A stretch of DNA of 64,000 bases from Pseudomonadota bacterium (GCA_027618995.1 JAQCGO010000004.1:62001-126000), one strand, 5' to 3'. Shown: positions 27,308-38,678, counted from the first letter of the stretch. Made by a program: numbers and translations. The notes: generated from the letters alone by a model not told the origin.

Positions 27308-27308
<1 letters not shown>
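26229..27308 (-). CDS. Patatin-like phospholipase family protein
   Basis: A 359-residue protein with the nucleophile elbow GASGGAK (serine) and the catalytic aspartate motif YRDGGVID of the patatin Ser-Asp dyad. I see no signal peptide, so it is probably cytoplasmic. The start was set to GTG at 27308, which shares its G with the TAG stop of purA (TAGTG); the longer frame to 27500 would lie inside purA. Patatins hydrolyse lipid acyl esters. It is the last gene of the purA transcript, an accessory addition to the housekeeping operon. Confidence 0.72.
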
Positions 27309-28806
<1,498 letters not shown>

Positions 28807-28825
28807 GTGGCCTGGTCCGCGCCTG

Positions 28826-29698
28826 TTACCGAGTGCCGTCCGCGTTATTCAGGTAGCGGAAGAAATCGCTGTTCGGATCGAGTACCAGGATATCGCCGCT
28901 TTTGCCCATGGAATTTTGATACGCATCGATGCTGCGATAAAACGCATAGAACTCGGGATCCTGGTTGTAGGCGTCGGCATATATTTGCGCCGCTTTGGCA
29001 TCGCCCTCACCGCGAATGATCTGCCCCTGCTTATTGGCGTCGGCGAGGATAATCGTACGATCCTTTTCCGCCGTTGAACGGATCAGCGACTCATGTTCAC
29101 GGCCTTGCGCACGCGTTTCGGCCGCCACACGGGCGCGCTCTTCTCGCATGCGGTTGTACACAGAGTTACGCGCCTCTTCGACGAACTCGACCTGCTTGAC
29201 CCGAAAATCGACGAGCTCAATGCCGAGCCCCTGCGCCGTTGTCGCCGCCGTCGCCAGCATGTCGCGCATCAGCGCCTCACGCTCTACCGAGATCGCCTGT
29301 TGGACCGTGCGTTTGCCGAACTCCGTGACCACGGAGTTGCGTACGATTTCGCGCAGGCGGTCTACCGCCATGAACAATGAGCCACCGGTCGAGGTATAGA
29401 AGGCAACCTCATCCACGATGCGCCATTGCACGAAGAAGTCGACCTGCATACCCGTGCGTTCGAGCGTGAACACGCGCTGCGGGTCGTCGTCGATCTTGAG
29501 GATGCGAGCCGGGAATTTGCGCACCGTCTGGTAAACCGGAATCTTGAAATGGATGCCCGGTTCGTAATTCGCTGTGACCACTTTGCCGACCTGCAGCTTG
29601 ATCGCCAGTTCGCGCTCGTTCACGGTAAAGGCCGTAAGGCCGAAGACCAGCAAGCCCAGGCCCAGAATAATAACAACTACGAAACGTCCGCTGTTCAT
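28826..29698 (-). CDS. hflC: Protease modulator HflC
   Basis: A 290-residue SPFH/Band 7 protein with an N-terminal transmembrane helix (VVVIILGLGLLVFGL) and a periplasmic Band 7 domain plus coiled coil. With HflK it forms the large membrane cage around FtsH. Its start overlaps the hflK stop (ATGA). Length is a little below the E. coli protein. Confidence 0.96.
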   Translation of the reverse strand: MNSGRFVVVIILGLGLLVFGLTAFTVNERELAIKLQVGKVVTANYEPGIHFKIPVYQTVRKFPARILKIDDDPQRVFTLERTGMQVDFFVQWRIVDEVAFYTSTGGSLFMAVDRLREIVRNSVVTEFGKRTVQQAISVEREALMRDMLATAATTAQGLGIELVDFRVKQVEFVEEARNSVYNRMREERARVAAETRAQGREHESLIRSTAEKDRTIILADANKQGQIIRGEGDAKAAQIYADAYNQDPEFYAFYRSIDAYQNSMGKSGDILVLDPNSDFFRYLNNADGTR

Positions 29699-30813
29699 TC
29701 GCGCTCCCTCCGTTCGCGGCTGGTATCCGCCTCTGATTGCGTATCCGTTGTGACCGGCGCGGTCGCCGAGCGACCGGTTTCGGAGCCAGCGGCCCGACTC
29801 GACGAATTATTGATTAGCTGGTCGATCGGCAGGTACAGCAGGTTACCGCTGCCTTCCGAATCGATGATGATCTTGTTCGAGTTGCCATAGACCTCTTCGA
29901 TTGCTTCGAGGTAGAGACGATCACGCGTGACCCGTGGCGCACGCTTGTATTCAGCCAACAGTGCCAGGAAACGCTGCGACTGTCCTTCAGCGTCGGCGAT
30001 GATTTTGTCACGATAGGCTTCTGCGTCCTGAAGTACGCGCTGCGCCGAACCTCGGGCACGCGGCACGATATCGTTGGCAAAGGTTTGCGCCTCGAGCTGG
30101 TAGCGGCGCGCATCGTTCAGCGCTTTCTGCGTGTCATCGACCGCTTCCTGCACCGATGGCGGGTAGTCGACTTTCTCGAGGTTAATGGAGGTTACCGTGA
30201 TGCCGGCGCCGTACGACTCCAGCGTCTGCTGCACCTCGCCCATGGTCCGCGCCGGGATCTGTTCACGCCGCTCGCCAATCAACAATTCCAGCGTACTGGT
30301 ACCCACCACGCCACGTAATGCACTTTCGGTCACGTCGCCAAGGATCGTTTCCGGATCCTCGACTGCGAACAAATACTTGACGGGATCCGTGCGCCGATAC
30401 TGCACGGTCATGTCGATATACAAGTACGCCTCGTCCGAGGTCAGCATTTCGGTGCGAAACTTGGAATCTTTCACTTCCTCGATATTCACAACGTCGACGG
30501 TCTCGATCGGGAACGGATAGTGCCAGCGCAGGCCCGGCAGGGTCGTCATCGTATAGGAGCCAAAGCGCTGCACGACGCCACGCTCAGCCTGGTCGATACG
30601 ATACAGCCCCGTAAAGGCCCAAGCGATCAGCAACAGGATTGCAAGTACCATCCCGCCGCCACCGCTATTGCCGCGACGCGCACCGCCGCCAACACCGCCA
30701 AAGATCTTGCCGAGTCGTCGTTGCCAGTTTTGCACTATCTGATCCAGGTCGGTCGGCCCGTCGCCGTTCCGTTGCCAGGGATTCTTACCATTTCCAGAGT
30801 CGTTCCAGGCCAT
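29695..30813 (-). CDS. hflK: FtsH protease regulator HflK
   Basis: A 372-residue SPFH/Band 7 membrane protein. The N-terminus MAWNDSGNGKNPW is the conserved HflK start, followed by a glycine-rich linker, a transmembrane helix (MVLAILLLIAWAFTGL) and the Band 7 domain. The start was set at ATG 30813 rather than an upstream codon at 30837 that would overlap hflX. It works with HflC to control FtsH access to membrane substrates. Confidence 0.96.
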   Translation of the reverse strand: MAWNDSGNGKNPWQRNGDGPTDLDQIVQNWQRRLGKIFGGVGGGARRGNSGGGGMVLAILLLIAWAFTGLYRIDQAERGVVQRFGSYTMTTLPGLRWHYPFPIETVDVVNIEEVKDSKFRTEMLTSDEAYLYIDMTVQYRRTDPVKYLFAVEDPETILGDVTESALRGVVGTSTLELLIGERREQIPARTMGEVQQTLESYGAGITVTSINLEKVDYPPSVQEAVDDTQKALNDARRYQLEAQTFANDIVPRARGSAQRVLQDAEAYRDKIIADAEGQSQRFLALLAEYKRAPRVTRDRLYLEAIEEVYGNSNKIIIDSEGSGNLLYLPIDQLINNSSSRAAGSETGRSATAPVTTDTQSEADTSRERRERE

Positions 30814-30826
30814 ATTCGTCTGCTTC

Positions 30827-32137
30827 TTAATTATCAATAGCCGCTACCGATGCCGGTACCGGTTCCAAAAAACTGTTGCCGAGGTTTTCCTGCAGCAAAA
30901 ACCGTTGCAGGTCCCTCTCGCCCATGCGCAATTCAATATTCCAGCCGCCATCTTCGCACGCTTCCTCCCTGAGGACAGCGCCCATTGCGAAAAGTTTTGC
31001 CCTTTGCCGGCCCTGCGCCGGCAGCAGGTGGAGCACACCCTGCTGCTCCTTGCGTGGCAGGCGCATGACGATGGCCTGCAGCAAAGCCGGCAATCCTTCG
31101 CCCGTCACCGACGAGATGCGCACCGAGCGACCGTCGCCGGGACGATTTGCAGCATCTCGATACCCGCCATCCAGTTTGTCTATCTTATTGTAGACGCGTA
31201 TCTGCGGCACTTTGTCGGCGTCGAGCTGTTTCAGCACCGCATTGACCTGCCGAATCCGTTGCCAGCGATGCATGTCACTCGCATCAATGATGTGCAGGAT
31301 CAGGTCCGCTTCGCAGGTTTCCTGCAGCGTCGAACGAAATGCGGCGATGAGCTCGTGCGGCAGATCGCGAATGAATCCGACCGTGTCTGCCAGCACTACT
31401 TCGCGGCTATCTGGCAATTCCAGTTGCCGGAAGGTCGGGTCCAGCGTTGCAAACAACTGGTCTTTGACATAGACACCGGCATCCGTCAGCGCATTGAACA
31501 AGGTCGATTTGCCAGCGTTCGTATAGCCGACCAGGGCAACGGTCGGGACCTCGGCGCGTACCCGGTTTTGCCGGTTCATGGCACGGCGTGCGTCGACCTC
31601 GTCAAGCCGTGACATCAGCTGCCGTATGCGGTTATTAAGCATGCGCCGGTCAGACTCGAGCTGCGTTTCGCCCGGACCGCGCAGGCCGATACCGCCTTTC
31701 TGGCGCTCGAGGTGAGTCCATCCACGAACGAGTCGCGTCGACATGTGCTTCAACTGTGCGAGTTCGACTTGCAACAGGCCTTCGGAAGTGCGCGCACGCA
31801 AGGCAAAAATATCGAGAATCAGGCCAGCACGGTCGATTAAGCGGCACTTGAGATCGCCTTCAAGATTACGTTCCTGGCTCGGCTTCAGCGATGCGGCCAA
31901 AATAACCAGCTCGGCGCCGTTCGCGATGACCGACTGGCGTAATTCCTCGAGCTTGCCCTTGCCGATAAAGGTACGCGGGTCGGGACGTTGTCGGCCGCTG
32001 ACAATCTCGCCGACAATAACAGCCCCAGCCGAGCATGCCAGCTCGACAAACTCTTCGCGTTCCGCTGTTTCGGGTGCGCCGGCTATGCCGGCATGGACGA
32101 GAATTGCACGTTCGCCGCTTTGCGGTCTCTCAAACAA
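30827..32137 (-). CDS. hflX: Ribosome-splitting GTPase HflX
   Basis: A 436-residue GTPase. The N-terminal domain (starting FERPQSGERAILVH) includes PDPRTFIGKGK; the G domain includes GYTNAGKSTLFNALT and DTVGFIRDLP. The start is TTG, 3 bp after the hfq TAA; GGGGAAGAG at the end of hfq serves as ribosome-binding site, and the residues after it match other HflX proteins, so TTG is accepted. HflX splits stalled 70S ribosomes under stress. Confidence 0.96.
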   Translation of the reverse strand: MFERPQSGERAILVHAGIAGAPETAEREEFVELACSAGAVIVGEIVSGRQRPDPRTFIGKGKLEELRQSVIANGAELVILAASLKPSQERNLEGDLKCRLIDRAGLILDIFALRARTSEGLLQVELAQLKHMSTRLVRGWTHLERQKGGIGLRGPGETQLESDRRMLNNRIRQLMSRLDEVDARRAMNRQNRVRAEVPTVALVGYTNAGKSTLFNALTDAGVYVKDQLFATLDPTFRQLELPDSREVVLADTVGFIRDLPHELIAAFRSTLQETCEADLILHIIDASDMHRWQRIRQVNAVLKQLDADKVPQIRVYNKIDKLDGGYRDAANRPGDGRSVRISSVTGEGLPALLQAIVMRLPRKEQQGVLHLLPAQGRQRAKLFAMGAVLREEACEDGGWNIELRMGERDLQRFLLQENLGNSFLEPVPASVAAIDN

Positions 32138-32140
32138 GGA

Positions 32141-32389
32141 TTACTCTTCCCCTATCCTCTCTTCGTCGTCCGGCAAAGGCAGCCGAACATTGCGCGAAGG
32201 CACGACGGTTGAAATCGCATGCTTATAGACCATCTGGTTGACGCTGTTTTTCAACAACACAACGAATTGGTCAAATGAGTCCACCTGACCCTGCAATTTG
32301 ATGCCGTTGACGAGATAAATCGAAACCGGAACCTTTTCTTTTCGCAGGATATTCAGGAACGGATCCTGTAGTGACTGCCCTTTAGCCAT
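32141..32389 (-). CDS. hfq: RNA chaperone Hfq
   Basis: An 82-residue Sm-like protein. The Sm1 motif [18 protein letters not shown] and the Sm2 segment [12 protein letters not shown] are both intact. It forms a hexamer that pairs small RNAs with mRNAs. AAGGAG lies before the ATG. The C-terminal tail is short ([12 protein letters not shown]), so it lacks the long disordered tail of E. coli Hfq. It lies between miaA and hflX as usual. Confidence 0.98.
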   Translation of the reverse strand: MAKGQSLQDPFLNILRKEKVPVSIYLVNGIKLQGQVDSFDQFVVLLKNSVNQMVYKHAISTVVPSRNVRLPLPDDEERIGEE

Positions 32390-32493
32390 GATTGGGTCTC
32401 CTTATTGTTTTGAGGTTTTTACGGCTCACTACCGGTGGCGCCGGTGCCCATTCGTGAGTCGCGCTTAAGCGTGCGAAAATATTAACACAGGCA

Positions 32494-33447
32494 TTAATCA
32501 CTACTGGTATTTATCCGCGGCAATGCTTCCAGAAACGCCGATATCGTGTCAACACACGCCGCTTCAAGGGGGTCACACGAGAATAATTCGGTTTCGCTTC
32601 GAAGCCACGTAATCTGCCGCTTGGCCAGCTGCCGGGTCGCCACCAGCGCCCTGTACTGCGCCTCTTCGAGTGCATATTGGCCCGTCAGATGCGCCCAGAC
32701 TTGTCTATATCCGACCGCGCGCATCGACGGCAGTTCCGGGGTCAACGCCGGCCGTTGCATGAGTCCAGCCACTTCATCGACAAAGCCGTTGCGAAACATT
32801 GTATCCAGTCGCTTTTCGATCCGGTCATGCAGCACCTGCCGCTGCGGAATCTGCAACGCGATTTTGACAAACTCGATGCCGCTGCCGCCCTGTTTCGGCT
32901 CAACGTCGTCCTGCCAGTCGGTCAATGAGCGGCCACTGATCTCAAACACTTCCAATGCACGCTGAATACGCTGACTGTCGTTCGGATTGATACGTTTGGC
33001 TGCGGCCGGATCCACCTCACGCAGTCGGGCATGAACAGCGGGCCAGCCGTGCTCGAGCGCATCGGCGTCGATCGCGGCACGCACGTTTGCATCGCCCTGC
33101 GGCAATTTCGCGAGACCGCGTGTCAGCGCGCGGAAATACAACATCGTGCCACCCACCAGAAGCGGCCATCGTCCTGCAGCAAAGATCGAAGCCATTTCAC
33201 GGCGCGCATCACGCACGAAGTCGCCCGCGGAATAACGTTCTTCGGGATCGCGAATATCAATGAGTCGGTGCGGAGTTCGACGCAGCGTCGCCGCGTCAGG
33301 TTTCGCCGTACCGATATCCATGCCGCGATAGACGAGCGCCGAATCGACGCTGACGATATCGAACGGGAAGTGCTGACAAAGTTCGATGGCAACGTCCGTC
33401 TTGCCGGCCGCCGTCGTGCCCATCAGGCAAACTGCGAAATTATTCAC
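32494..33447 (-). CDS. miaA: tRNA dimethylallyltransferase
   Basis: A 317-residue enzyme that transfers dimethylallyl to N6 of A37 in tRNAs reading UNN codons. The P-loop GTTAAGKTDVA is at 10-20; DSALVYRGMDIGTAKP and the GGTMLYFRAL motif are conserved. It starts 9 bp after mutL and is followed by about 100 bp before hfq, in canonical order. Confidence 0.97.
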   Translation of the reverse strand: MNNFAVCLMGTTAAGKTDVAIELCQHFPFDIVSVDSALVYRGMDIGTAKPDAATLRRTPHRLIDIRDPEERYSAGDFVRDARREMASIFAAGRWPLLVGGTMLYFRALTRGLAKLPQGDANVRAAIDADALEHGWPAVHARLREVDPAAAKRINPNDSQRIQRALEVFEISGRSLTDWQDDVEPKQGGSGIEFVKIALQIPQRQVLHDRIEKRLDTMFRNGFVDEVAGLMQRPALTPELPSMRAVGYRQVWAHLTGQYALEEAQYRALVATRQLAKRQITWLRSETELFSCDPLEAACVDTISAFLEALPRINTSSD

Positions 33448-33456
33448 AGCGATAGT

Positions 33457-35196
33457 CTAGCGGCCGCGCATGAACATGCGATCCAGGTCGGCCATGCTGA
33501 TCGAAGTCCATGTTGGTCGACCGTGATTGCATTGATCAGCTCGCTTGGTGACTTCCATTTCCCGCAGCAGCGCATTCATCTCATCGATCGACAGCAAGCG
33601 ATTCGCACGCACCGAGTGATGGCAGGCCATCGTTGCCAAAAACTCGTCCATCGTGTCTTTGATGCGATTGCTTTGTCCTGCTTCGGTCAAGTCGGACAGC
33701 ACATCGCGCAGCAGTGCTTCGATATCTGTGTCACGTAGCAGCGCGGGCACTTCGCGCACAACCAGACTGGTTGGCCCGGCACGATCGACGACGAGACCAA
33801 CCTTCTCAAACACACTCGCCGCATCGGCAACCAGGTCGGCTTCACTTGCCGCAACCGCCACGGTCACGGGCACCAGCAATGGCTGTCGAACCACGGCATT
33901 GTCGTCGAAGTCCGCTTTCAGCTTTTCGTACAGGATGCGCTCGTGCGCCGCGTGCATATCGACGACGATAAGTCCGTCCTTGTTCTCCGCCAGCACGTAA
34001 GTGCCGGCGATTTGTGCAATGGCAAATCCCAGTGTCGGCATGGTCGCCGGCTTCGACGACAGCATGCTCGCCGCCATCGATTGATACGCTGCCAGTGTTT
34101 CGCGCACTTCGGGCAGTCGCATCGCACTTTGCTCGAATGCGCCGTGCGTATGCGCTGTATGCCCCGCCAACGATGCGGGCGGTTGCACATGGCCGCCCGG
34201 CCGGGTTTCGCGTAAAGCAAACTCCACCGCCTGCGACACGACGCCGTGCACACGCCGTCCATCACGAAATCGCACCTCGTGTTTCGCCGGATGCGCATTC
34301 GCATCCACCGTCGCGGGATCCAGCGTCAGGCTGAGTACATACGCAGGGTAACGGCCATGAAACAATACATCGCGATAGGCGTGGCGCGCTGCATGCGACA
34401 ACGTCTTGTCGCTGATGCTGCGGCCATTGACGAACCAGAACTGCATGTCGGGCTGGCTGCGATTGAACGTTGGCAAGCCGAGCCAGCCCGATAGCGCGAT
34501 GCCGTCCGTTTCCCTGGCAATATGAACTGCATTGTCGGCGAACGGTGCACCCAGAATCTTTCCGACTCTTGCCAGCCGTTCCGGCTCCGTTGCGGCGGCC
34601 GGCAATTGCAGGACGGTGCGCCGATTGTGGTTAACGAGAAACGCCACGTCGGGTCGCGACAATGCCAGCCGCTTGAGCCACTTATCAATGTGCTCGAATT
34701 CCGTACGCTCGGTTTTCAGAAAGCGGCGCCGCGCCGGTGTGTTGTAGAAAAGGTCGTGCACCTCGACGGTTGTACCCACCGGGTGCGCCGCGGGCCGCGC
34801 GGCACCGAGCTTGCCGTCGTCGATTTCAATCTGCCATGCGCTATCGGCACCAGGCACGCGCGAACAAAGCGTCAGCCTGGCGACTGAGGCTATGCTGGGT
34901 AGAGCTTCACCGCGAAAGCCCAGTGACACGACCGACTCGAGATCCTCCAGGCAGCTGATCTTGCTGGTTGCGTGCCGCGACAACGCCAGCGCCAGCTCGT
35001 CCTTTGCTATACCGGTGCCGGTGTCACGAATGCGAATCAGTTTCTGCCCACCCGCAACGATGTCGATCTGGACGCTCGTGGCACCGGCATCCAGACTGTT
35101 CTCTACCAGTTCCTTGACGACAGATGCAGGCCGCTCGACGACCTCGCCGGCCGCGATCTGGTTAATCAGGTGATTCGGTAATTGCTGTATCGGCAC
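33457..35196 (-). CDS. mutL: DNA mismatch repair protein MutL
   Basis: A 579-residue GHKL ATPase. The N-terminal ATP site shows ENSLDAGAT, DTGTGI and GFRGEALPSI. The C-terminal dimerisation domain contains DMHAAHERILYE, which fits the DQHA(x)2E(x)4E metal-binding endonuclease pattern with Q changed to M; this suggests a nicking MutL of the kind found in bacteria without MutH (inference). It is separated from amiB by a terminator hairpin. Confidence 0.96.
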   Translation of the reverse strand: MPIQQLPNHLINQIAAGEVVERPASVVKELVENSLDAGATSVQIDIVAGGQKLIRIRDTGTGIAKDELALALSRHATSKISCLEDLESVVSLGFRGEALPSIASVARLTLCSRVPGADSAWQIEIDDGKLGAARPAAHPVGTTVEVHDLFYNTPARRRFLKTERTEFEHIDKWLKRLALSRPDVAFLVNHNRRTVLQLPAAATEPERLARVGKILGAPFADNAVHIARETDGIALSGWLGLPTFNRSQPDMQFWFVNGRSISDKTLSHAARHAYRDVLFHGRYPAYVLSLTLDPATVDANAHPAKHEVRFRDGRRVHGVVSQAVEFALRETRPGGHVQPPASLAGHTAHTHGAFEQSAMRLPEVRETLAAYQSMAASMLSSKPATMPTLGFAIAQIAGTYVLAENKDGLIVVDMHAAHERILYEKLKADFDDNAVVRQPLLVPVTVAVAASEADLVADAASVFEKVGLVVDRAGPTSLVVREVPALLRDTDIEALLRDVLSDLTEAGQSNRIKDTMDEFLATMACHHSVRANRLLSIDEMNALLREMEVTKRADQCNHGRPTWTSISMADLDRMFMRGR

Positions 35197-35236
35197 GCAG
35201 GAGACCGCAGGGCGAATGATTGGCCGGCCATTTTTT

Positions 35237-35271
35237 CAAAACGGCAGGCAAAAGTCTTGTTGCCGTTTTTT
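35237..35271 (-). terminator. Rho-independent terminator between amiB and mutL
   Basis: On the minus strand an A-run and ACGGCA directly after the amiB stop pair with TGCCGT, followed by TTTTG. The plus strand also shows a T-run. It would end or attenuate transcription entering mutL from amiB. Confidence 0.6.
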
Positions 35272-36605
35272 TAGCTGCCGGAGAAAACCGGGATTGCGAG
35301 GACCTGGCCGACATGGATGTTGTCGTTACTAAGCTTGTTCGCTGTCCGTATCGCGCCCGGGCTGACGTTATAACGCTCGGCCAGATCGGAGATCGTGTCG
35401 CCGCGCGCAATCTTGTGTCGTACCTCGCCCGTCGGGACGCGACGCATGTCCATGGCGATTTGCGTTTCGGGCGGTGGATTCGTGTAGAAATAATTGCGAA
35501 TGCCGCCGAGGATGGCGGTCGCGAGTTTAGCCTGATAGCGCTTGTCCTTGAGCAGTTGTTCCTCGGTCGGATTGGAAATATAGGCGGTCTCAACCAGGAT
35601 TGATGGCATGTCAGGCGACTTCAGGACCAGCAATCCAGCCTGCTGCACGCTCGTACGCCGAACCTTGACGACGTGTGACAGCTCGCCGATGACTTTCGAA
35701 CCAACATCCAGGCTCGCACTGAGCGCGGCGTTCTGCGACAGGTCGAGCAAGACTGACGCCAATACCTTGTCCTTGTCGTCGAGTGAGACGCCGCCGATCT
35801 GCACTGATCTGTTTTCGCGCTCGGCCAATAAGCGCGCTTCCTCGTCACTGGCACCCTTCAACGACAATGCGTACACGGTCGCGCCGCTCGCACGGCGATC
35901 CTTAACCGCGTCCGCGTGGACGGACACAAACAGGTCGGCACCGGCCTGGTGCGCGATATCCATGCGCCGGCGATGGTCGACGTAATAGTCGGCGTTACGT
36001 ACCAACACGGCTTTCATGCCCGGTTCCGCATTGATGCGCGCCGCCAGCTCGCGCGACACAGCCAGAGCCACATCCTTCTCTCGGGTCTTGCCCGGGCCGA
36101 TGGCACCCGGATCATGACCACCGTGTCCGGCGTCAACGGCAACGACAATATCGCGACCAGGTTTGTAGGCTTCGGACGCGCGCCGCACGGTCTGCAGGTT
36201 GCCACTGCTTTCCAGGTCGATCACGAGGCGATCGCCGAATTGCGGATTCGGTCCTGCTGCGAAACTCCGCGAGCGCACATCTTCAGTGATGTCCAGCACG
36301 ATGCGTAGCTGGCCGTCGGCGCGCGCGCCACTGCGAATACTCTTCACGGCACCAACGCCACCCGGCATCGAGTTCAGCGTATGCGCAAGTCGCCCGTCTT
36401 TGAGATCGATGACGAGCCTGTCCGGCCCGCGCAGGGTAAAAATGCTGTGAGTGACCGGTGCGCTGAGATCGAGCACGACCCGCGTTTTCCCGCCCTCGGA
36501 CCAGACGCGAATGTTTTCCACCGTCGTCGCAGCCTCGACAGCCGCCCCAAACAGGAGCAGGAGCAGGAGCAGCAATGGCATCAGTTTCAGGCGGCAAAAG
36601 TGCAT
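35271..36605 (-). CDS. amiB: N-acetylmuramoyl-L-alanine amidase with AMIN and LysM domains
   Basis: A 444-residue periplasmic amidase that splits daughter-cell peptidoglycan. A signal peptide (to about residue 25) is followed by an AMIN domain (28-125), a zinc Amidase_3 domain starting VVAVDAGHGGHDPGAIGP and containing SVHAD, and a C-terminal LysM module (HKIARGDTISDLAERY). AmiB is named from position between tsaE and mutL; AmiC-type activity cannot be excluded. A terminator follows its stop. Confidence 0.94.
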   Translation of the reverse strand: MHFCRLKLMPLLLLLLLLFGAAVEAATTVENIRVWSEGGKTRVVLDLSAPVTHSIFTLRGPDRLVIDLKDGRLAHTLNSMPGGVGAVKSIRSGARADGQLRIVLDITEDVRSRSFAAGPNPQFGDRLVIDLESSGNLQTVRRASEAYKPGRDIVVAVDAGHGGHDPGAIGPGKTREKDVALAVSRELAARINAEPGMKAVLVRNADYYVDHRRRMDIAHQAGADLFVSVHADAVKDRRASGATVYALSLKGASDEEARLLAERENRSVQIGGVSLDDKDKVLASVLLDLSQNAALSASLDVGSKVIGELSHVVKVRRTSVQQAGLLVLKSPDMPSILVETAYISNPTEEQLLKDKRYQAKLATAILGGIRNYFYTNPPPETQIAMDMRRVPTGEVRHKIARGDTISDLAERYNVSPGAIRTANKLSNDNIHVGQVLAIPVFSGS

Positions 36606-36688
36606 CGAGGGTCTGCAATCCCGGTCGTCGTGATTATGTCCGGTCAGTATACGACGTTGCTCTGAAAATCCAATATTTTTCTTTCGAT

Positions 36689-36710
36689 ATTATAGAGATA
36701 AGTCACATAG
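36689..36710 (-). promoter_or_regulatory. Possible amiB promoter
   Basis: On the minus strand a perfect TATAAT lies at 36694-36689 in an A+T-rich island about 85 bp upstream of amiB. No clear -35 hexamer is at the right distance, so this is a weak call. Confidence 0.3.
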
Positions 36711-36722
36711 TTAATGTATGAG

Positions 36723-37187
36723 CTAGAGCGGGGAAAAGTCCACCCGCGCGAGCAGCTCACGACCCTTTTGACTCAGGCCGAAGAATTCAGCCGCGCGCCC
36801 GTCGCCCTCATAGGCCAGCCTGATGCGTAAATCGGCAACATCAGCCAGGCCCGGCGCCCGATCCGGCCATTCCACGAGCCGCAGCCCGTCATCCAGTTCG
36901 CCCCAGCCCAGGAACTCAAGCTCATCTTCTGACGACACTCTATATAAATCAATATGATATATAGACCCCGAGCCCAGGGTGTACGGTTCAACGAGGGTAT
37001 ACGTAGGGCTCGGCACCGGCCCCGCATGACCCAGTGCATGGATCAGGGCACGGGCAAACGTCGACTTGCCGGCGCCCAACTCGCCTTCGAGCAGGATCGT
37101 CCAGCCCTCGAGTTCGGCGGGCAGCGCGGCTTTGAGTCGCCGTGCGAGCGCCTGAGTCGCGGCCTCATCGCCCAGATACAGCCTCAC
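36723..37187 (-). CDS. tsaE: tRNA t6A synthesis ATPase TsaE
   Basis: A 154-residue P-loop ATPase (EGELGAGKSTFARAL) with SPTYTLVEPY, needed with TsaB, TsaC and TsaD for N6-threonylcarbamoyl-A37 in tRNAs reading ANN codons. Its start overlaps the nnr stop (ATGA). Confidence 0.95.
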   Translation of the reverse strand: MRLYLGDEAATQALARRLKAALPAELEGWTILLEGELGAGKSTFARALIHALGHAGPVPSPTYTLVEPYTLGSGSIYHIDLYRVSSEDELEFLGWGELDDGLRLVEWPDRAPGLADVADLRIRLAYEGDGRAAEFFGLSQKGRELLARVDFSPL

Positions 37188-38662
37188 GCATTCACCAGCG
37201 CGCGGATTTCCGCCAGCAGGTCCGACGCGATGAGCCCGCGTTCTCCGCCAGCCGCCGCTCGATCACCGGCGCGGGCGTGCAGATCGACTCCCGCGTTAGC
37301 TGCGTCCTGCAACGAGAGTCCCTGGGCCATGAGCCCCGCGATGATGCCGGTCAGCACGTCGCCCATGCCGGGCGCTGCCATGCCCGGATTGCCGGCCGTG
37401 CACAGCCAGGGCACGCCATCAGCGCCGGACACCAAAGTACCTGCGCCTTTGAGGACGGCGACACCGCCGAACTTGCGCTGGAGTGCCCGCAGAGCCATTC
37501 GACGATCCGCCTGGATGTCGGCTGTTGACTGGCCGAGCAAGGTTGCCGCCTCACCCGGATGTGGCGTGATCACGCGCGATGGAGTCACGTTTGGCGAAGA
37601 TGCAAGCCAATTCAACGCATCTGCGTCCCAGACCGCGGGCCGACCGTCGGCTTGCAGTAAATCCATGATGTCAGCGGCCCAGTCCGAACGGCCGAGTCCG
37701 GGACCCACGGCAACCACGTCGGCCTGTTGCATCAAGGGGCGCAGATCGGCGGCGTTTTTGATGCCATGCACCATGAGTTCGGGACGATCCTTAACTATTT
37801 CGGCCGCATGCGAGGGATCGGTCGCAATACTGACCCGCCCCGCCCCGGCGCGCAGCGCACCTTCGCCCGCCAGCAGCGCGGCGCCGGGCATGCCGCGCCC
37901 GCCGCCAACGATCAGGACATGGCCGAAGTTTCCTTTGTGCGCGGCGCGACGACGCCGCGGCAACAGGCCCTCGACCTGGGCCGGATCAATTCGCCGGTAC
38001 TCCGCCGGGCGATTGGCGTAGTACGCCGGCGGGATGTCGAGATCGGAAAAGCACAGGGCGCCGCAATATTCCCTGGCGTCGCCCAGGAACAACCCCTGTT
38101 TCAGGCCGACAAACGTCACCGTAAGGTCGGCGCGTATGGCCGTGCCAAGCACCGCGCCGCTGTCGCCATGCAAGCCGGTAGGTATGTCGAGAGCCATGAC
38201 CGGAACCGACGATGCATTGATCGCGTCGACGGCCGCGGCAAAATCGCCCTGCACATCACGCATCAGGCCGCTGCCCAGCAGCGCATCAACAATCAGCCCC
38301 TCCGTCGCATCGACGCTGCCGGACCACGCGCTGACCTCCCCGCCCCAGCTCGCGAATTCATACCAGGCGAGCGCCGCATCGCCAACCAGCAACAGCGGAT
38401 CTGCCAGTGCGAGGACACTGACCTCAATGCCTTCCGACGCCGCGAGCCGTGCCACGACGTAGCCATCGCCGGCGTTGTTACCGGCGCCACAGACAACCTG
38501 CCAGCGCCGAGCCAGCGGAAAATGCTCTCCCGCCGCCAACACGGCGGCGGCGGCTGCGCGGGTCATCAGCGTGAATCCCGCGATGCCGCCATCGGCAATG
38601 ACATTGCTATCGATCTCGCGCACGGTCGCAACTGAATAGACTTCATTCGGCAGAGGATTCAT
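37184..38662 (-). CDS. nnr: Bifunctional NAD(P)H-hydrate epimerase/ADP-dependent dehydratase
   Basis: A 492-residue metabolite-repair enzyme that restores damaged (hydrated) NADH and NADPH. The N-terminal epimerase has VVCGAGNNAGDGYVVAR; the C-terminal ribokinase-like dehydratase has GNPGMAAPGMGDVLTG. ATG at 38662 (MNPLPNEVYSV) was chosen; a longer frame to 38752 would overlap the divergent queG start. It is divergent from queG with 16 bp between start codons, as in E. coli. Confidence 0.95.
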   Translation of the reverse strand: MNPLPNEVYSVATVREIDSNVIADGGIAGFTLMTRAAAAAVLAAGEHFPLARRWQVVCGAGNNAGDGYVVARLAASEGIEVSVLALADPLLLVGDAALAWYEFASWGGEVSAWSGSVDATEGLIVDALLGSGLMRDVQGDFAAAVDAINASSVPVMALDIPTGLHGDSGAVLGTAIRADLTVTFVGLKQGLFLGDAREYCGALCFSDLDIPPAYYANRPAEYRRIDPAQVEGLLPRRRRAAHKGNFGHVLIVGGGRGMPGAALLAGEGALRAGAGRVSIATDPSHAAEIVKDRPELMVHGIKNAADLRPLMQQADVVAVGPGLGRSDWAADIMDLLQADGRPAVWDADALNWLASSPNVTPSRVITPHPGEAATLLGQSTADIQADRRMALRALQRKFGGVAVLKGAGTLVSGADGVPWLCTAGNPGMAAPGMGDVLTGIIAGLMAQGLSLQDAANAGVDLHARAGDRAAAGGERGLIASDLLAEIRALVNA

Positions 38663-38678
38663 CGCGGCGATTATACTG

